DNA from: Hyaloperonospora brassicae
Taxonomy: Eukaryota > Oomycota > Peronosporomycetes > Peronosporales > Peronosporaceae
DNA length: 64,000 bases
Assembly (NCBI GenBank): GCA_947650285.1
Contig: CANTFL010001452.1
Coordinates: 186,001-250,000 of the forward strand
Reading direction: 5' to 3'
Part shown: positions 10,793-21,608 of the stretch, piece after piece
Layout: every line of letters begins with the position of its first letter
Numbering within the stretch: the first letter of the stretch is position 1
Notes under the pieces: generated by a model
The model's input: the letters and a program-made list of their open reading frames with translations, nothing else
Databases searched by the model: none
What the model was told of the DNA's origin: nothing
Translations under genes and position numbers: made by a program

Positions 10793-12714
10793 ATGCGCAT
10801 GAGGCTGCGCGCGCCAGAGCCCGAGAGCAGCCACGAGGAGAATGAAGACGATGGTAACAACAGCGAGTGCGCTGCGGCCGATAGCAGCCAAACTCTGCCG
10901 CTATTGGACGTTGGATCGCCCGAGTACATTGAGGAACGACTGGAAAATCTCAAGCGACGGTCCAAGTGGACGGACTTTCTCGACCAGTACGTGCAGGACC
11001 ATCCAGAGAGTGACAGTGAATCGGATACGAGTGAAACAGAAGAGATAGCAGTGGTTGGCGCGCCTGGTTTCATCCGTTCGGTGCTCTGGTCGCTGCTGGT
11101 TGTGGCACTAGCACCGCTGCTCATTCTTTGTGCGCCGTTTGTGCGACATCAAGGATATGGGTACGCAATGTATGGTATCTGGGATCGTTAAGCGTAGCTA
11201 TGCTAATTCTTTGCTGTATGAATGATGTGAATGACAGCTTCTGGCCGTTGCGGTGCTGCTCGATGAAGGAGCTTTTTGGCTGTGCCGTGGCGAATGTGGT
11301 TTCGATGGCGTTTGGACTTGGCTTGCTGTACTGGACGATCTGTCGCGAACTGCCGGATGTGTTTCACGTTGACAACACACTGGTCAAGCTGACTGCACAG
11401 ATTGACGAGATACTGCACGCGATGGACACGTGTCACGTGGCTCTGCTGCAGTGGGAAAAGATAGTTGCACAGGAATTGTGTATGCCTGTGGCCATCGACG
11501 TTGCATTGCTGCTTGTCAATGCATACCTTCTACTGCATTGTCATCGTCGATGGGCTAGGTACCTAATGGCACTGATGGTCGCAATGTTTGTGGCGGATGT
11601 CCCTACCAAATTGTACGACGCCACATTTCCAGCTCCAGAGATCCACAAGGTGGACCCGAATTATGCCATGGTGAATGAGGAGCTGCTGGTTGCGGTGGAT
11701 GGAAAGAATTTGAAGCAGGGCGGAAGCGTTGCCTGGGTAGCGTATTGGGGCTGTGCCATCACTTCAAATGTCAATGCGTGCGAAACGCAGTTCGCATCGA
11801 CGTTCGAAGCCGGTAACGTCGCTGTGACCTTCAAGTCAATCGATCACTTCATTCCTTGCTATCGAGACCCACCGAACCCGCTGAAGGCGCAGGAGTATCA
11901 GTGCTTCGAGCATGTTCGCATTCGTGTGAAGGACAAGCGCAGTATTCCTGGATGGTCCCGATTGGCGATCCGGTCACCGTTCGTTTCGCAGTCAGTACAA
12001 GCCGTGACATTGCATAGCATCGAAAGGCGAGATGGTGTCCGAATTGCTGCGTTTGAGAGTGACGAACTGTTGCCGTCCTCTACAAGATGCCAAGATACCA
12101 TTGAGCCAGCGTACAGAAAGCAGGATATGGTGACATGGGTGGAGTCAACCTCAGCGATTGGAATTCCAGAGCCGTCCGAATATGCTTTGGTCGACAACGA
12201 CAGATCATTTGGGCTGGATAATGAAGATGTGGAGCTGCCAGGTGATGGGGTTTCACGAGCAAATAAAGTGCCTGGAAGCGGATTGGAGTACGGCTTGTTG
12301 GATGCGGTAGATAAGGAGCCGATTGAAGCGGAAGTGACGCCCGATGCAAAACTGAAGACGATCTCTCTTCATGCTGAACCCAATATGAAGGGTCAGAGTG
12401 AGAATACCGCCTCGTCATCGCAGAGTCTGCATGCAGTAAGCTATACCCAGAAAGTTTTGTTGGACATGCCACAGGATGAAGGAGAACTCAACTTGGCTAG
12501 CAAAGCGGACGAGCTAGAACCAATGCGAGATGTGACCGAGGTGATGATTGTTAATGTCAATGTGTATGGAGAAACCAAAAGTATGGACGAAGAACTTGCG
12601 GGGGGCACCATGACCGCCGCTTCGGACAATGGAAAACGTGTGCAGACGACCCACCCGAAAGACCAAGGAGGAGAACGAAAACGTCATACAAAGCTGAAGA
12701 AGACACTGGAGTGA
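10793..12714 (+). CDS. Multi-pass membrane protein, unknown function
   Basis: Exons 10793-11160 and 11238-12714 (77-nt GTACGC...CAG intron with a TGCTAAT-like branch site) encode about 613 aa. The N-terminus is acidic and includes the segment YIEERLENLKRRSKWTDFLD. Four hydrophobic segments follow: LLVVALAPLLILCAPFV, CAVANVVSMAFGLGLLYWTI, AIDVALLLVNAYLLL and YLMALMVAMFVADV. After them comes a region with several cysteines (WVAYWGCAITSNVNACE ... FIPCYRDPPNPL ... YQCFEHVRIRV) that is probably lumenal or extracellular and disulfide-bonded. The C-terminal 200 residues are acidic and likely disordered. I do not recognise a known family; it may be oomycete-specific. The divergent partner is TIM22, which says little about function. 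Confidence 0.75.
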
Positions 12715-13039
12715 GCATGTGCCCGGCTACCTCAACCGAGGCAAGCACGTCTGCGACTAGCGCACAGGAAGAGCGAGAAACGGGCAATTTCTACATACTT
12801 TGAGGCGAGACTACTGTATCGACATCGCTTGACTTGGTCACTTATTGTACGCAGCTTGAGATCAGCAGAAAAGCGAGAGAGCACGAAGCAAGCAACAGCA
12901 TTGTCACCACGGAGCAAATGCATACATAAGAGTTAAGCGTTTACAGTTCAAACAGCACATCTCTATTCGTCCTGAATGTTGTCTCCACGTTCGAGCACGT
13001 GGGCAGACCGACACATACAACTACCAAATTTGACAGCAA
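12715..13039. other. Intergenic between converging genes, nothing recognised
   Basis: 3' flanks of the membrane-protein gene (+) and the zinc-finger gene (-). No coding potential or structured RNA seen. Confidence 0.5.
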
Positions 13040-14337
13040 TTACACTATCGACGCTGTTTCAGATGAGCTTTGTGCTCCCATGATCGCGTCTCGCAACAAC
13101 TCAGCCAGACGGTGGAACTTGGCGTTCTCGAGTTGCGCGCTTTCCCGATTCGCCTTGCACAGCTTCTCCTGGAGCGCACTCTTCTGCTCCATGTGCTTCT
13201 CCCGGAGTGCCAGTTCACGCTCGCGCAGCTCGACTTCCTTCTTGAATCGAGCCTTCTCAAACTCCAGTCTCTCACGGTCCAGCGTGATCTGTTCCGTCAA
13301 ATGTTTCTCGTAGTCAAACGTGCTCCGGACACTAGAAGATGCCGAAGCCGTGCTTGACGATGCGCCTGAAACTACGTACCAGTGCACAGAACAGCGCATC
13401 AGCTCCTACCCGACCAACAAGACTCGGCAGGGGAGTGTGTCCATACAACCTACCGTTTTCTGACTTGCCATTGTAAGTCTATCGAGAAGCAAAACCAGCT
13501 CACATGCTCACGGTTACTATCAATACTGAAGCCCCATCAATCTCAATCAAGCAGCAAACGCACCATAGACGCCGTCATGTGTGTCGTGCTATGACCGCCG
13601 CCACCAAGTCCAGTCGACGTCGGCACTGCCACAACTTGCACTGCCGCTTGCGCAGCAGCGTGTTGCGCCTCACTGATCGCCGACGCCTGTGCCAGGACCT
13701 GTGCCTGGTCGTACGTCATCTCACACTCGGCATTCAGCTCCGGGCCTCCCAGCTCCACGTCGTCCACTATCGGGAGATGGTCATACGTCTGCAGCTCCCC
13801 CTGCAGCTGCAGGTACCGCGCCCGGACCGCATCTTGCTTGGGCAGCATCTCGTACTCGGCCCATCGTCGCGGATGAGCGCCCTGCAAGTGGCTGCGGATG
13901 TTGTCCACGCGGAACGCTCGAAAGAATTTGGTCGTGGTCAGCGAGCGTCGGCGTCGCTTCTTGGCGTCGTTGCCCGTCTCCTGGTCCTGCTGGACCAGCT
14001 GCTCGTACTTCCCTTCGCGCCCAAAGACTTTGCAGAAGCCGCACATGGCCAGCAGCACGTCCCCCGACACCGCGTCACGTTCGATCGCCAATAGGCCAAA
14101 CTCCACCTCGTACTTGGGCTGCCAGTTGTGGCGTCGCGACTGTTTCGCTGCAGTGGTGCGGCGCTTCTGCGCTTCCTTGTCCTCGTCCTCCTCGTCGCCG
14201 CCGTCTCCTTCGTGGCGCTTCCGACGTGCGCCGACAATCTGCTGCTGCTGCTGCTGCTGATGCTCATGGTCCTCGAACTTCTCCAGAGCCGCAGCGTGAA
14301 ATAGGAGCTGGTCACTCGAAGCTGATGTGTCGGCCAT
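13040..14337 (-). CDS. BED-like zinc-finger protein with C-terminal coiled coil
   Basis: Three exons, 14337-13564, 13478-13454 (a 25-nt micro-exon) and 13365-13040, splice in frame to about 373 aa. The donor of intron 1 is GTGCGT. Near the N-terminus are a Gln7 run (from a CTG repeat) and a basic/acidic linker. A zinc-finger-like module follows: CGFC, then about 40 residues, then HLQGAH, with FRAFRVDNIRSHLQ between. This C2-H2 spacing is like BED fingers and a family frequent in oomycete genomes. The last third is a charged coiled coil (ITLDRERLEFEKARFKKEVE ... LRERELALREKHMEQK). A DNA-binding role is an inference from the finger and the basic patch KKRRRRSL. It could derive from a domesticated transposase finger, but no transposase catalytic domain is present. 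Confidence 0.8.
14239..14259. repeat. CTG trinucleotide repeat coding Gln7
   Basis: Seven CTG units on the + strand, read as CAG on the coding (-) strand of the zinc-finger gene. Likely length-variable between isolates. Confidence 0.8.
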
Positions 14338-14715
14338 GCTCGGCTTAGTTTAGGTTTCGAGCGGGACGTGGGCCAGCGCTTGACCCAGTTTAGAAACGGT
14401 TTCTTGTAGTTGAGGAAAAACCCAGCGAAAAACCCATTGGCTCGACGAAGCGGAGGGTGTTCGTCGTGGGTTGACTTGTCTTTTTTTCGAAAAGAGCTCG
14501 AGCGAATAGAGGAGCGTAGTCGATCTGTTTGATACGGCCATAGACGACGCTGAACATTGCTTCTGTAATCTACTTTCGACCGTGTTCATGTGAACGAATC
14601 CAAAAGTAGAGCAATCGATGTGTATCTATAAGTGTAAGCTTACACATGCGCGAAATTGACAGCGCGTTGGCTTTTTGTTGCGGCTAGCCTGAAGTGCCAA
14701 CAACCTTCGCAAGCT

Positions 14716-15932
14716 TTAACGTACCCTATCGCCAGCCTGAAAAACGTCGAATAATGCGCGAGTGAGACACGGCAGAACGTTTAAAGTTGATGCCACGACT
14801 CGACGCGACGCTCGAAAGCGCTCGCGGCTTTCACTTTTGTCAGTCCTTCGATGACCCCACGTTTCATTTATCAAGTCAAAACTCTGCACGTCCACATAAC
14901 AATCGACGTACATCGTTGACCCCTTCTGCTCGCTTACGCATATAGTGGCTCTTGACAATCGAAGGAGATTGCTAAGTAATGCAATGTGAGTGTCGTGAAG
15001 GCCCACAACACTGCCGCTTGGCAGATCCGACGTAGTTCGTAGACAAATCGCAAATCGCGCGTAAAGCTCTTGAAGATCATTGTGGTCGTGTTAAGATGTT
15101 GGAGCCGTAGCATTTCTCGGCACATCTTTCTTTCGGAATTGGTGTCGAGGCTTTTTGGCTTGTGCGAGAACGTGCTCGATGCATAAAGCTGCGTGCTGAG
15201 GGTTCCTGTCGATGAAACTCACACACAAGAATGGAGTGCACGAATAGAATGCACGATGCCGAGCTCTCGACTCATTTTTCGTGATAACATGCTGCAGCGG
15301 TCGAGAAGAGAAGTCTGATGGTTGCACACAGCTCTCTCGACTATAAGCGGACATTGCGTGGTGTGCAAATCAAAGTGGCGGGTGATCACAACGGAACTAC
15401 CACAAGACACCAAAGACCTTATTGTCGATAGAGACCGATCTGCAATCGAGCTGTGACGCAGCGGTGTTACTGTAGCATCGATGATGTTACCGCATCCTCA
15501 ACGCGTATATCTTGTGGTCGATTTCGTGTCAAGTCGATAGAGTTGATCTGAGACGCTTAACGTTTGCTCTATTCAATGGTGAGCAGCTTTGCTTCGGTCA
15601 CGTGTTTGCCGAACGTACGGCATCATCGCACATAGTCAGCAAGATGGACTTTTACCCGTAGCCCTTGTCACAAACACGATTCTAGCTGCACAATCGCAAC
15701 AAAAGTCGACTGCGCGCTGTAGGGTCTACCAATAGTTTGACAGCGAAGCGTAAACGTGATACCGACTCGAAGTACCTAACCAACAAAGCTCAGTGTCGAT
15801 CAGTCGTCTCACTCGTGCCTTCTTCTGATCTGCAAACGACGTGAAGACATCCTGCTGATCCAAACGGATATATTCAGGCAAATGAAGACAAACGTGTTGT
15901 ACCTCAGAACTTCTATGTGGTGCTACATTCAC
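14716..15932 (-). pseudogene. Possible gene remnants between the zinc-finger gene and the Pol I gene
   Basis: Minus-strand pieces with coding-like composition lie in different frames: LPEYIRLDQQDVFTSFADQK (near 15860), HVLAQAKKPRHQFRKKDVPR (near 15140) and DTHIALLSNLLRLSRATI (near 14950-15000). Stops separate them and no consistent splice model was found. The first piece begins 39 bp beyond the Pol I stop codon. No family recognised; chance open frames are possible. The flank 14338-14715 shows nothing. Confidence 0.22.
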
Positions 15933-15970
15933 GGCGCTACTGTAGTCGGGGCGAGCGGCATCTCGGATAC

Positions 15971-18900
15971 CTATATTGCAACCGGCTGCAAAAGCGAAAA
16001 GCTGCCTGTGCCCACCCGCGGCGGCTGGCCAAGCACTAGACGAGCAGACGGACTCTCTAGCTTGTCCACTAGACCACCTAAGGCGGCCTGCGACAGGAAC
16101 TTCATAGACGTCTCGAACGTGATCTGCTGCAGAGACGAACCCTTGTAGTTCATACCCATTCGGTTCAACGGCATGTATCCGCCCTGTGTCGTCATATAGT
16201 CGGCCAACAAGCTCAGGTGACGCGGATCGACACTGATGCCGTATACGCCAAACACGTCCGTGATCTGTTTCGAAATACTGGCCCGTGCTGCCTCAACGCC
16301 ATATGTTTGTAGCACCTGGTAGATGTCGTTGGTGACAAGGTTGTTAACATCCAGAATGTCGTCAAAGCTCCAAATCTCCTGGAAGTTGAGACCTTCCGTC
16401 TGCACGCACGGTTTCTCCGTTTGCGACTCGCCAATACGCTGGTTGATCAAGTAGCATCGTGAAATACCTGGACAGCACTGCACCAGCACTTGCTTGGCCA
16501 CCCTCTCGACAAGCGGTACCATTAGCAGTGTCTTCGAGTGCGTCGGGAAACGCAAATGTAGCTCCACAAAATTCTGCTTCTCGTTCCGTCCACAGAATAC
16601 AAAGTAGGGGTTCTTGCGCACACTGGTAGGTACGTCGAGCGCATCCATACCGCCAGCAGTAAAGGTCTTTGCCTTCTGGTTTGCGAAGCCGTCCTCCGTG
16701 AGCTCGTCATCCGAAGCACCCGAGTCGTTACTCTTCTTGTTGTCCATCGTGTCATCGTCGATATCCGAGTCGTCGTTGGTCATTTGCGACTTTCGGATTC
16801 TCTCGTCCTCCTCGTCCATCTCGCCATAGCCCTGAACTTCGCCACGGCTACCAAACCGGAGGGTGCCCTGCTCATCGTCATCGTCATCATCATCGACGTT
16901 CTTCTTTTTTCTGTTCGCTCCAGATCCCGACGGCGCGCTAAAGTTGTTCTTTTCCGCTGCTGCAGATACGGTCACACCGCTCTTCTTCATCTCACGGCAA
17001 ATAAGCGTGAGCAGCTTGCCCACAAAGCCTCGTCCGACCGAGTTAAATATCTGGTCGCCGCTCAATCCGAACACGCGTTCGATCTCCTTGAGCTTGAAAA
17101 AAGTCAAACGAATGTGGTAATCGCGAACCCACAGTATACCGTTCTCGCTCTTGTGAAACCGATCCTCAACACGAACACCATTCGTACTGTTGATCAGCTC
17201 CGAAAGAGCGACCTGGTTCAGTCGCTGCTCGACTTCCTGAGCACGTGAGGACTCCACGTCGTCACGAAGCGGGATAGTCATCATAGGCGTCGACATCTGC
17301 TGACTAGCCGTCATGATGATTTCACGCAAACGCGGAATACCCAGCGTCACATTAGCGGCACCATGCCCAGCAAGATGGAAGGTGTTCAGTGTCATCTGCG
17401 TAGACGGCTCACCGATGCCCTGGGCAGCCAAGATACCGACATTCTCACCAGGAGCGCACATGCTACGCAGGTAGTTTACCCACACAAGAAACTGGAAAGC
17501 GTCGGGACTCACGGCATGCTTCGTCTTCATCACATCACGGTCAATCTCGCACTCTGTGACACGCTCACTCTTCTTCGACTTCTTTTCTTTCTTCTTCGCC
17601 ACCTCCAAACAATTAGAAGGATTGCGCTTATTGTACTGACGCAGCTTGTCCTGAATGCGCTCCGAAATCAAACCGACGTGCTTGCTCAACGGCAGACTCT
17701 GCAACACTGGGTCCTCGGACGACATCTTGATAATATCGACGCGACCAGACATGGCACGAGTTGTGCTCGTTGACTTGCTCGTCTTGAACGTGGTAGTACG
17801 AGGTACGTCAAACGCCTTCAGACCCGTATCCAGGTACCTGATGTCATACTTGCACTGCCGGGGATCGTCTATGGCATCACGATTCACCGCCACAATTTCA
17901 GCAGCATAGAAACCGATCTCAATGTGACCGCGTTTCCACTTCGTCTCTCCTTGCCGCAATCGACGGGCCATGACCTTCACGCCAGGTTTCAGAATAGACG
18001 ACGTGCTAGTGTAGTCATTTTCGTTGGCTTCACGAACCTCTTTATGGAGCTTGATTGGCTTCATGATGTCTAGCTTTGTTCTCTCGAAGAACTTGGCATC
18101 GATGCCATGCTTGTGAGAAATACTGCGATGGTTCATCGCTTGGAAATCAAACTGCGCATCCTTACCAGACAGCATGGCACTTTGCACCGGATCAATGCCA
18201 TCTTCGCCATACAGGAACTGAACCACATTGCCGTCACTATTACGCACAGTATGGTCGTAGCCGACCTGCAGGTCTTCAAGGTGCTTGATCAGACAACGTT
18301 GAAGATAACCACTTCGACTAGTCTTCACTGCCGTATCAACAAGACCTTCACGGCCAGCCATACAATGGTGATAGTACTCTTGAGGACGTAGGCCAGTGAG
18401 AAAACGGTCCGTCACATAACCTCCGGCACGTGGGGCAGGGTCAAATGGCTCAAACGAAGGCAGTGACCGGCCACTACAAAGGATAGGGACACGACGGCCC
18501 TCAAGGGCCTGTTGGCCGAGACCACACGAGATCTGCGAATGGTTTACCATAGAGCCCTTAGCACCAGTCAGCACCATAAGCGAGAAGTTGTTCTTCGGAA
18601 ATGCCTTCGACTGACCCGACGGTAGGCACGTCTTGATGATGTCACTATTCGATCCGTGCACGCATCCCATCATGTGAGCGTCCAGAGCCTCCGCGTTATT
18701 GCTAGCGTCAGGTCCAGAGAGCAAAGTACGCATACGGTCGCGTATCTGCACACGCTCCTCGTCGTTCATGCGACGCTTCTTACCATCCTTCTCAGACGCA
18801 CGCTTGTTCTCGAGCATGTCCGTGAGACCAGCAAATTCGGCGTATGCCTCTTCGCCCATGACTTCAGACTCTCTAACTAGTTTGTTGCGACGCTTCTCGG

Positions 18901-21397
18901 CCGCATGGTTCAGCGTCAAATCCTCCAATGCACAAGTGTGACCGGCAAACTGTAGATAGCACGTAAACAGGCGACCAAGAGCAGACAAGAGATCGGCTGC
19001 GATGCGTGCGCCGTACACTTCGTAGCAAGCGTGGACCATACCGTACATGCTTGCACCGAACTGGCTCTTGTCGAGAATACCCTGAAGCAGCTCTCCGTCG
19101 CGAAAGATCACAATGTGCTCGTTGTTCGTCGTGCCGTACAAATCACCTTTGATCTTAGCTTTGCTGTTCATGTTCAAAGGCGGCAGGCCTTTCGTCAGCA
19201 GCTTGAGAACTGAAGTGACCAGCTGCTTACCCGTCCAGAGCACCTCCGGCTTTAGAATAGCAGGCGGTACGATCTCTATGTGCGCCTTCTCCACTCCAGC
19301 ATCTTCCAGGCTAGCCCAAGCGTTGTACAGAAGCTGCATATACATCTCCTTTGTCAGGAACGTATCACGTTGAGTGAGCTTTACACCAGAGTCAACATGA
19401 TCCTGGATCAGGCCACGCAGCGGCGACCCGTCCGTTGGCACTATGTACTGGTTGTCGTTACACGCAATATTATATGCCTCTGACCGCGCCAGCTCATTTT
19501 GGGGAAAGTGCATGTTCATCTCATCACCATCGAAATCGGCGTTGAACGTGTTACAATTTGCGTAGTGCATACGAATCGTCTGCATCTTAGGGTTCGTAAG
19601 GACACGCGTGGTGTGGGCCATTATACTCGGCTTGTGTAGGGTCGGCTGGCGGTTCATCAACACAACGTCACCGGTCTTCATGTGACGCCAAACGCGCTTC
19701 ACACGGTTCTTGCTTGTACCTCGAGCACTAGCCGAGCGTGTAAGCAGTGTCTTACTGATGGCTTCACGCTGGTGCGGAGATCGCTTGCTCAGATCGATCA
19801 GACGGCCGCTCTCGCTCTCGACAAAGTTCGCACCGGGATGCACATCCGGTCCGTTGATAACGAGCCGGCGCATTTCTTCCGCATTCCATGGCGTCACTGG
19901 CTGAGGGTATGTGAGCGTTCTGGCAAAACGAAGCGGTACACCAATCTGACTAGTACTGATGTACGGGTCTGGAGAAATCACCGACCGAGCGGCATAGTTG
20001 ACACGCTTACCCATCATGTGTTTGCGAAACAGGCCTTCTTTCTTCTCAATGACCTGTTTGATACCCTGAGCAACATCAGCTCCCGGCTTGGCTTTGCTGC
20101 TGTCCACGAGGAGGTTCACGGCAGTTTGAAGCTCTGTCCACAGAGCAAGCTTACGCGATAGATTCACCTGCTCCTCCTTTTCGGCATCATCTTCGTCTGA
20201 AGTAGTAGCACCCTGACGCTTGTAGCTATCACTTTGAACAATGCTGTCGCTGAGGGTCATAATCTTCGACAAATGAGTATTCTGAGAGTGTTCGAACTGC
20301 TTGTCACCCATAAACACGGGCGGACGGAAGCGCGAAGGTGCAACCGGAATCACGTTCAAAAAAAACTTGCGCCAGCCACAAGGCTTACGTGCAGGCGTTC
20401 GGCCACTGGCAATGTTGCGATCGCCATAGAGCAGCTCCATCAGACCATCTTCGTTCTGCCACATCAACTGCAATTGTGACTGCACCTCCAGAGGCGGAAG
20501 GTACTTGCTGCGCATCGAAGACTCTTCCATCGTAGCGTACGCGTTTCCATCTTCGTCCATTTCCGACTCGGAATCGTCGCCATGCATTACTTCGTCGTCC
20601 TTGTCGGACACATTGCCACGAATCGTGTCCAGAGCTGATGTCACTGTCAAGTTCTTCGATTGGTTTAGCTTGCGTGACCGTGCACTGAGTCCCTTGAGAA
20701 AGATTTTAGCGTTGGCATCCTGTCGAACAGCTGACGAAATAGCGCCACAGTTTTCGCACTTGTTCTTCATTCCTTTCAAGAACTCGGTCGCAAGTTTCTC
20801 ACGCGCTACTTCCGCGAGACGAGGCAGCGGACGCAGCAACTCCGGCGCGCCTTTGTTCCTGTTGCTGCTCTTGGATAACGCGAGACGTTCGTACTCGTCC
20901 AGAATCGCCTGTTGACGCTGGATCGTGCGTTGCGGCGGCTCGTCTTCCACGCCATTGCGCTGCTCCAGCAGTTCGCCCAGCTGAATCGCCTCGTTCTCAA
21001 AGCCGTTGTCCAGTAAGAGGATCTTGACACGCACTTCGCGAGAGCGCGAGCTGGCGACACGGAACTTGTGGCACGCGAAGCACTTGCGCTTGAGCAGGTT
21101 CAGCATTTGCGTAAAGAGAACGGGGTTGTACACGGGCACTGGCAGCTCAAGGTGGCCGAGATGGCCTGGGCACTCCTTCTGCGTCTGGTGGCACGTGGGA
21201 CAGATCATGTTGAAGTCCACAGGCCCCAGTGCCGGGTCATACAGACCCCCGATGACGGGGTTGTTGAGCGCGTCGAAGCTCAGGTGACTCGTGAGCTGCT
21301 TCACGCTGAGGTTCCGGATCTCGGCGTCGCTGTAGAAGCCAAAGGCCACCTCGGCCACCTCATGACGGAGGATCGTCTGGTCCGTAGCCGAGTCCAT
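15971..21397 (-). CDS. POLR1A: DNA-directed RNA polymerase I largest subunit (RPA190/RPA194)
   Basis: A single uninterrupted frame of 1808 aa from ATG 21397; the frame is open upstream but without another ATG. It has the beta-prime-type architecture. The clamp-core zinc site is CPTCHQTQKECPGHLGH (residues 66-82), with a second Cys pair CFAC (106-109). The catalytic Mg-binding loop NADFDGDEMN starts at residue 619. The funnel and trigger-loop region includes GLGQQALEGRRVP and GLRPQEYYHHCMAGREGLVD. The C-terminal jaw/foot region has an acidic insert (DDDDDDDEQ and further Asp/Ser stretches), usual for Pol I. Yeast Rpa190 (1664 aa) and human RPA194 (1720 aa) are slightly shorter. The enzyme transcribes pre-rRNA in the nucleolus. 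The lack of introns contrasts with most neighbours. Confidence 0.97.
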   Translation of the reverse strand: MDSATDQTILRHEVAEVAFGFYSDAEIRNLSVKQLTSHLSFDALNNPVIGGLYDPALGPVDFNMICPTCHQTQKECPGHLGHLELPVPVYNPVLFTQMLNLLKRKCFACHKFRVASSRSREVRVKILLLDNGFENEAIQLGELLEQRNGVEDEPPQRTIQRQQAILDEYERLALSKSSNRNKGAPELLRPLPRLAEVAREKLATEFLKGMKNKCENCGAISSAVRQDANAKIFLKGLSARSRKLNQSKNLTVTSALDTIRGNVSDKDDEVMHGDDSESEMDEDGNAYATMEESSMRSKYLPPLEVQSQLQLMWQNEDGLMELLYGDRNIASGRTPARKPCGWRKFFLNVIPVAPSRFRPPVFMGDKQFEHSQNTHLSKIMTLSDSIVQSDSYKRQGATTSDEDDAEKEEQVNLSRKLALWTELQTAVNLLVDSSKAKPGADVAQGIKQVIEKKEGLFRKHMMGKRVNYAARSVISPDPYISTSQIGVPLRFARTLTYPQPVTPWNAEEMRRLVINGPDVHPGANFVESESGRLIDLSKRSPHQREAISKTLLTRSASARGTSKNRVKRVWRHMKTGDVVLMNRQPTLHKPSIMAHTTRVLTNPKMQTIRMHYANCNTFNADFDGDEMNMHFPQNELARSEAYNIACNDNQYIVPTDGSPLRGLIQDHVDSGVKLTQRDTFLTKEMYMQLLYNAWASLEDAGVEKAHIEIVPPAILKPEVLWTGKQLVTSVLKLLTKGLPPLNMNSKAKIKGDLYGTTNNEHIVIFRDGELLQGILDKSQFGASMYGMVHACYEVYGARIAADLLSALGRLFTCYLQFAGHTCALEDLTLNHAAEKRRNKLVRESEVMGEEAYAEFAGLTDMLENKRASEKDGKKRRMNDEERVQIRDRMRTLLSGPDASNNAEALDAHMMGCVHGSNSDIIKTCLPSGQSKAFPKNNFSLMVLTGAKGSMVNHSQISCGLGQQALEGRRVPILCSGRSLPSFEPFDPAPRAGGYVTDRFLTGLRPQEYYHHCMAGREGLVDTAVKTSRSGYLQRCLIKHLEDLQVGYDHTVRNSDGNVVQFLYGEDGIDPVQSAMLSGKDAQFDFQAMNHRSISHKHGIDAKFFERTKLDIMKPIKLHKEVREANENDYTSTSSILKPGVKVMARRLRQGETKWKRGHIEIGFYAAEIVAVNRDAIDDPRQCKYDIRYLDTGLKAFDVPRTTTFKTSKSTSTTRAMSGRVDIIKMSSEDPVLQSLPLSKHVGLISERIQDKLRQYNKRNPSNCLEVAKKKEKKSKKSERVTECEIDRDVMKTKHAVSPDAFQFLVWVNYLRSMCAPGENVGILAAQGIGEPSTQMTLNTFHLAGHGAANVTLGIPRLREIIMTASQQMSTPMMTIPLRDDVESSRAQEVEQRLNQVALSELINSTNGVRVEDRFHKSENGILWVRDYHIRLTFFKLKEIERVFGLSGDQIFNSVGRGFVGKLLTLICREMKKSGVTVSAAAEKNNFSAPSGSGANRKKKNVDDDDDDDEQGTLRFGSRGEVQGYGEMDEEDERIRKSQMTNDDSDIDDDTMDNKKSNDSGASDDELTEDGFANQKAKTFTAGGMDALDVPTSVRKNPYFVFCGRNEKQNFVELHLRFPTHSKTLLMVPLVERVAKQVLVQCCPGISRCYLINQRIGESQTEKPCVQTEGLNFQEIWSFDDILDVNNLVTNDIYQVLQTYGVEAARASISKQITDVFGVYGISVDPRHLSLLADYMTTQGGYMPLNRMGMNYKGSSLQQITFETSMKFLSQAALGGLVDKLESPSARLVLGQPPRVGTGSFSLLQPVAI

Positions 21398-21608
21398 CGC
21401 GGGTCCCGAATGTGCACTGCCGATGGAATTTACTGGTGGGCATTGCGATGCGGAATTGCGACCAGTCAAGTGCGACCAGTGATTTTAGGCCAATGACGAA
21501 CGAGACGTGAGTGCGGGTCAAAACTACTGGACGATGGCTATATTTGAGCACGCGAGATACGGAAGTGCGGTGGCACACACACACACAAGAGCACGCCCTA
21601 CTGCAAAC

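Noticed and set aside
10387..11124. 245-aa minus-strand ORF overlapping TIM22 and the membrane-protein gene
   Set aside because: It crosses two well-supported genes in another frame and has low-complexity Ser-rich content.
13504..14348. Plus-strand ORFs opposite the zinc-finger gene
   Set aside because: High-GC mirror frames without recognisable motifs; the minus strand has the finger, Gln run and coiled coil.
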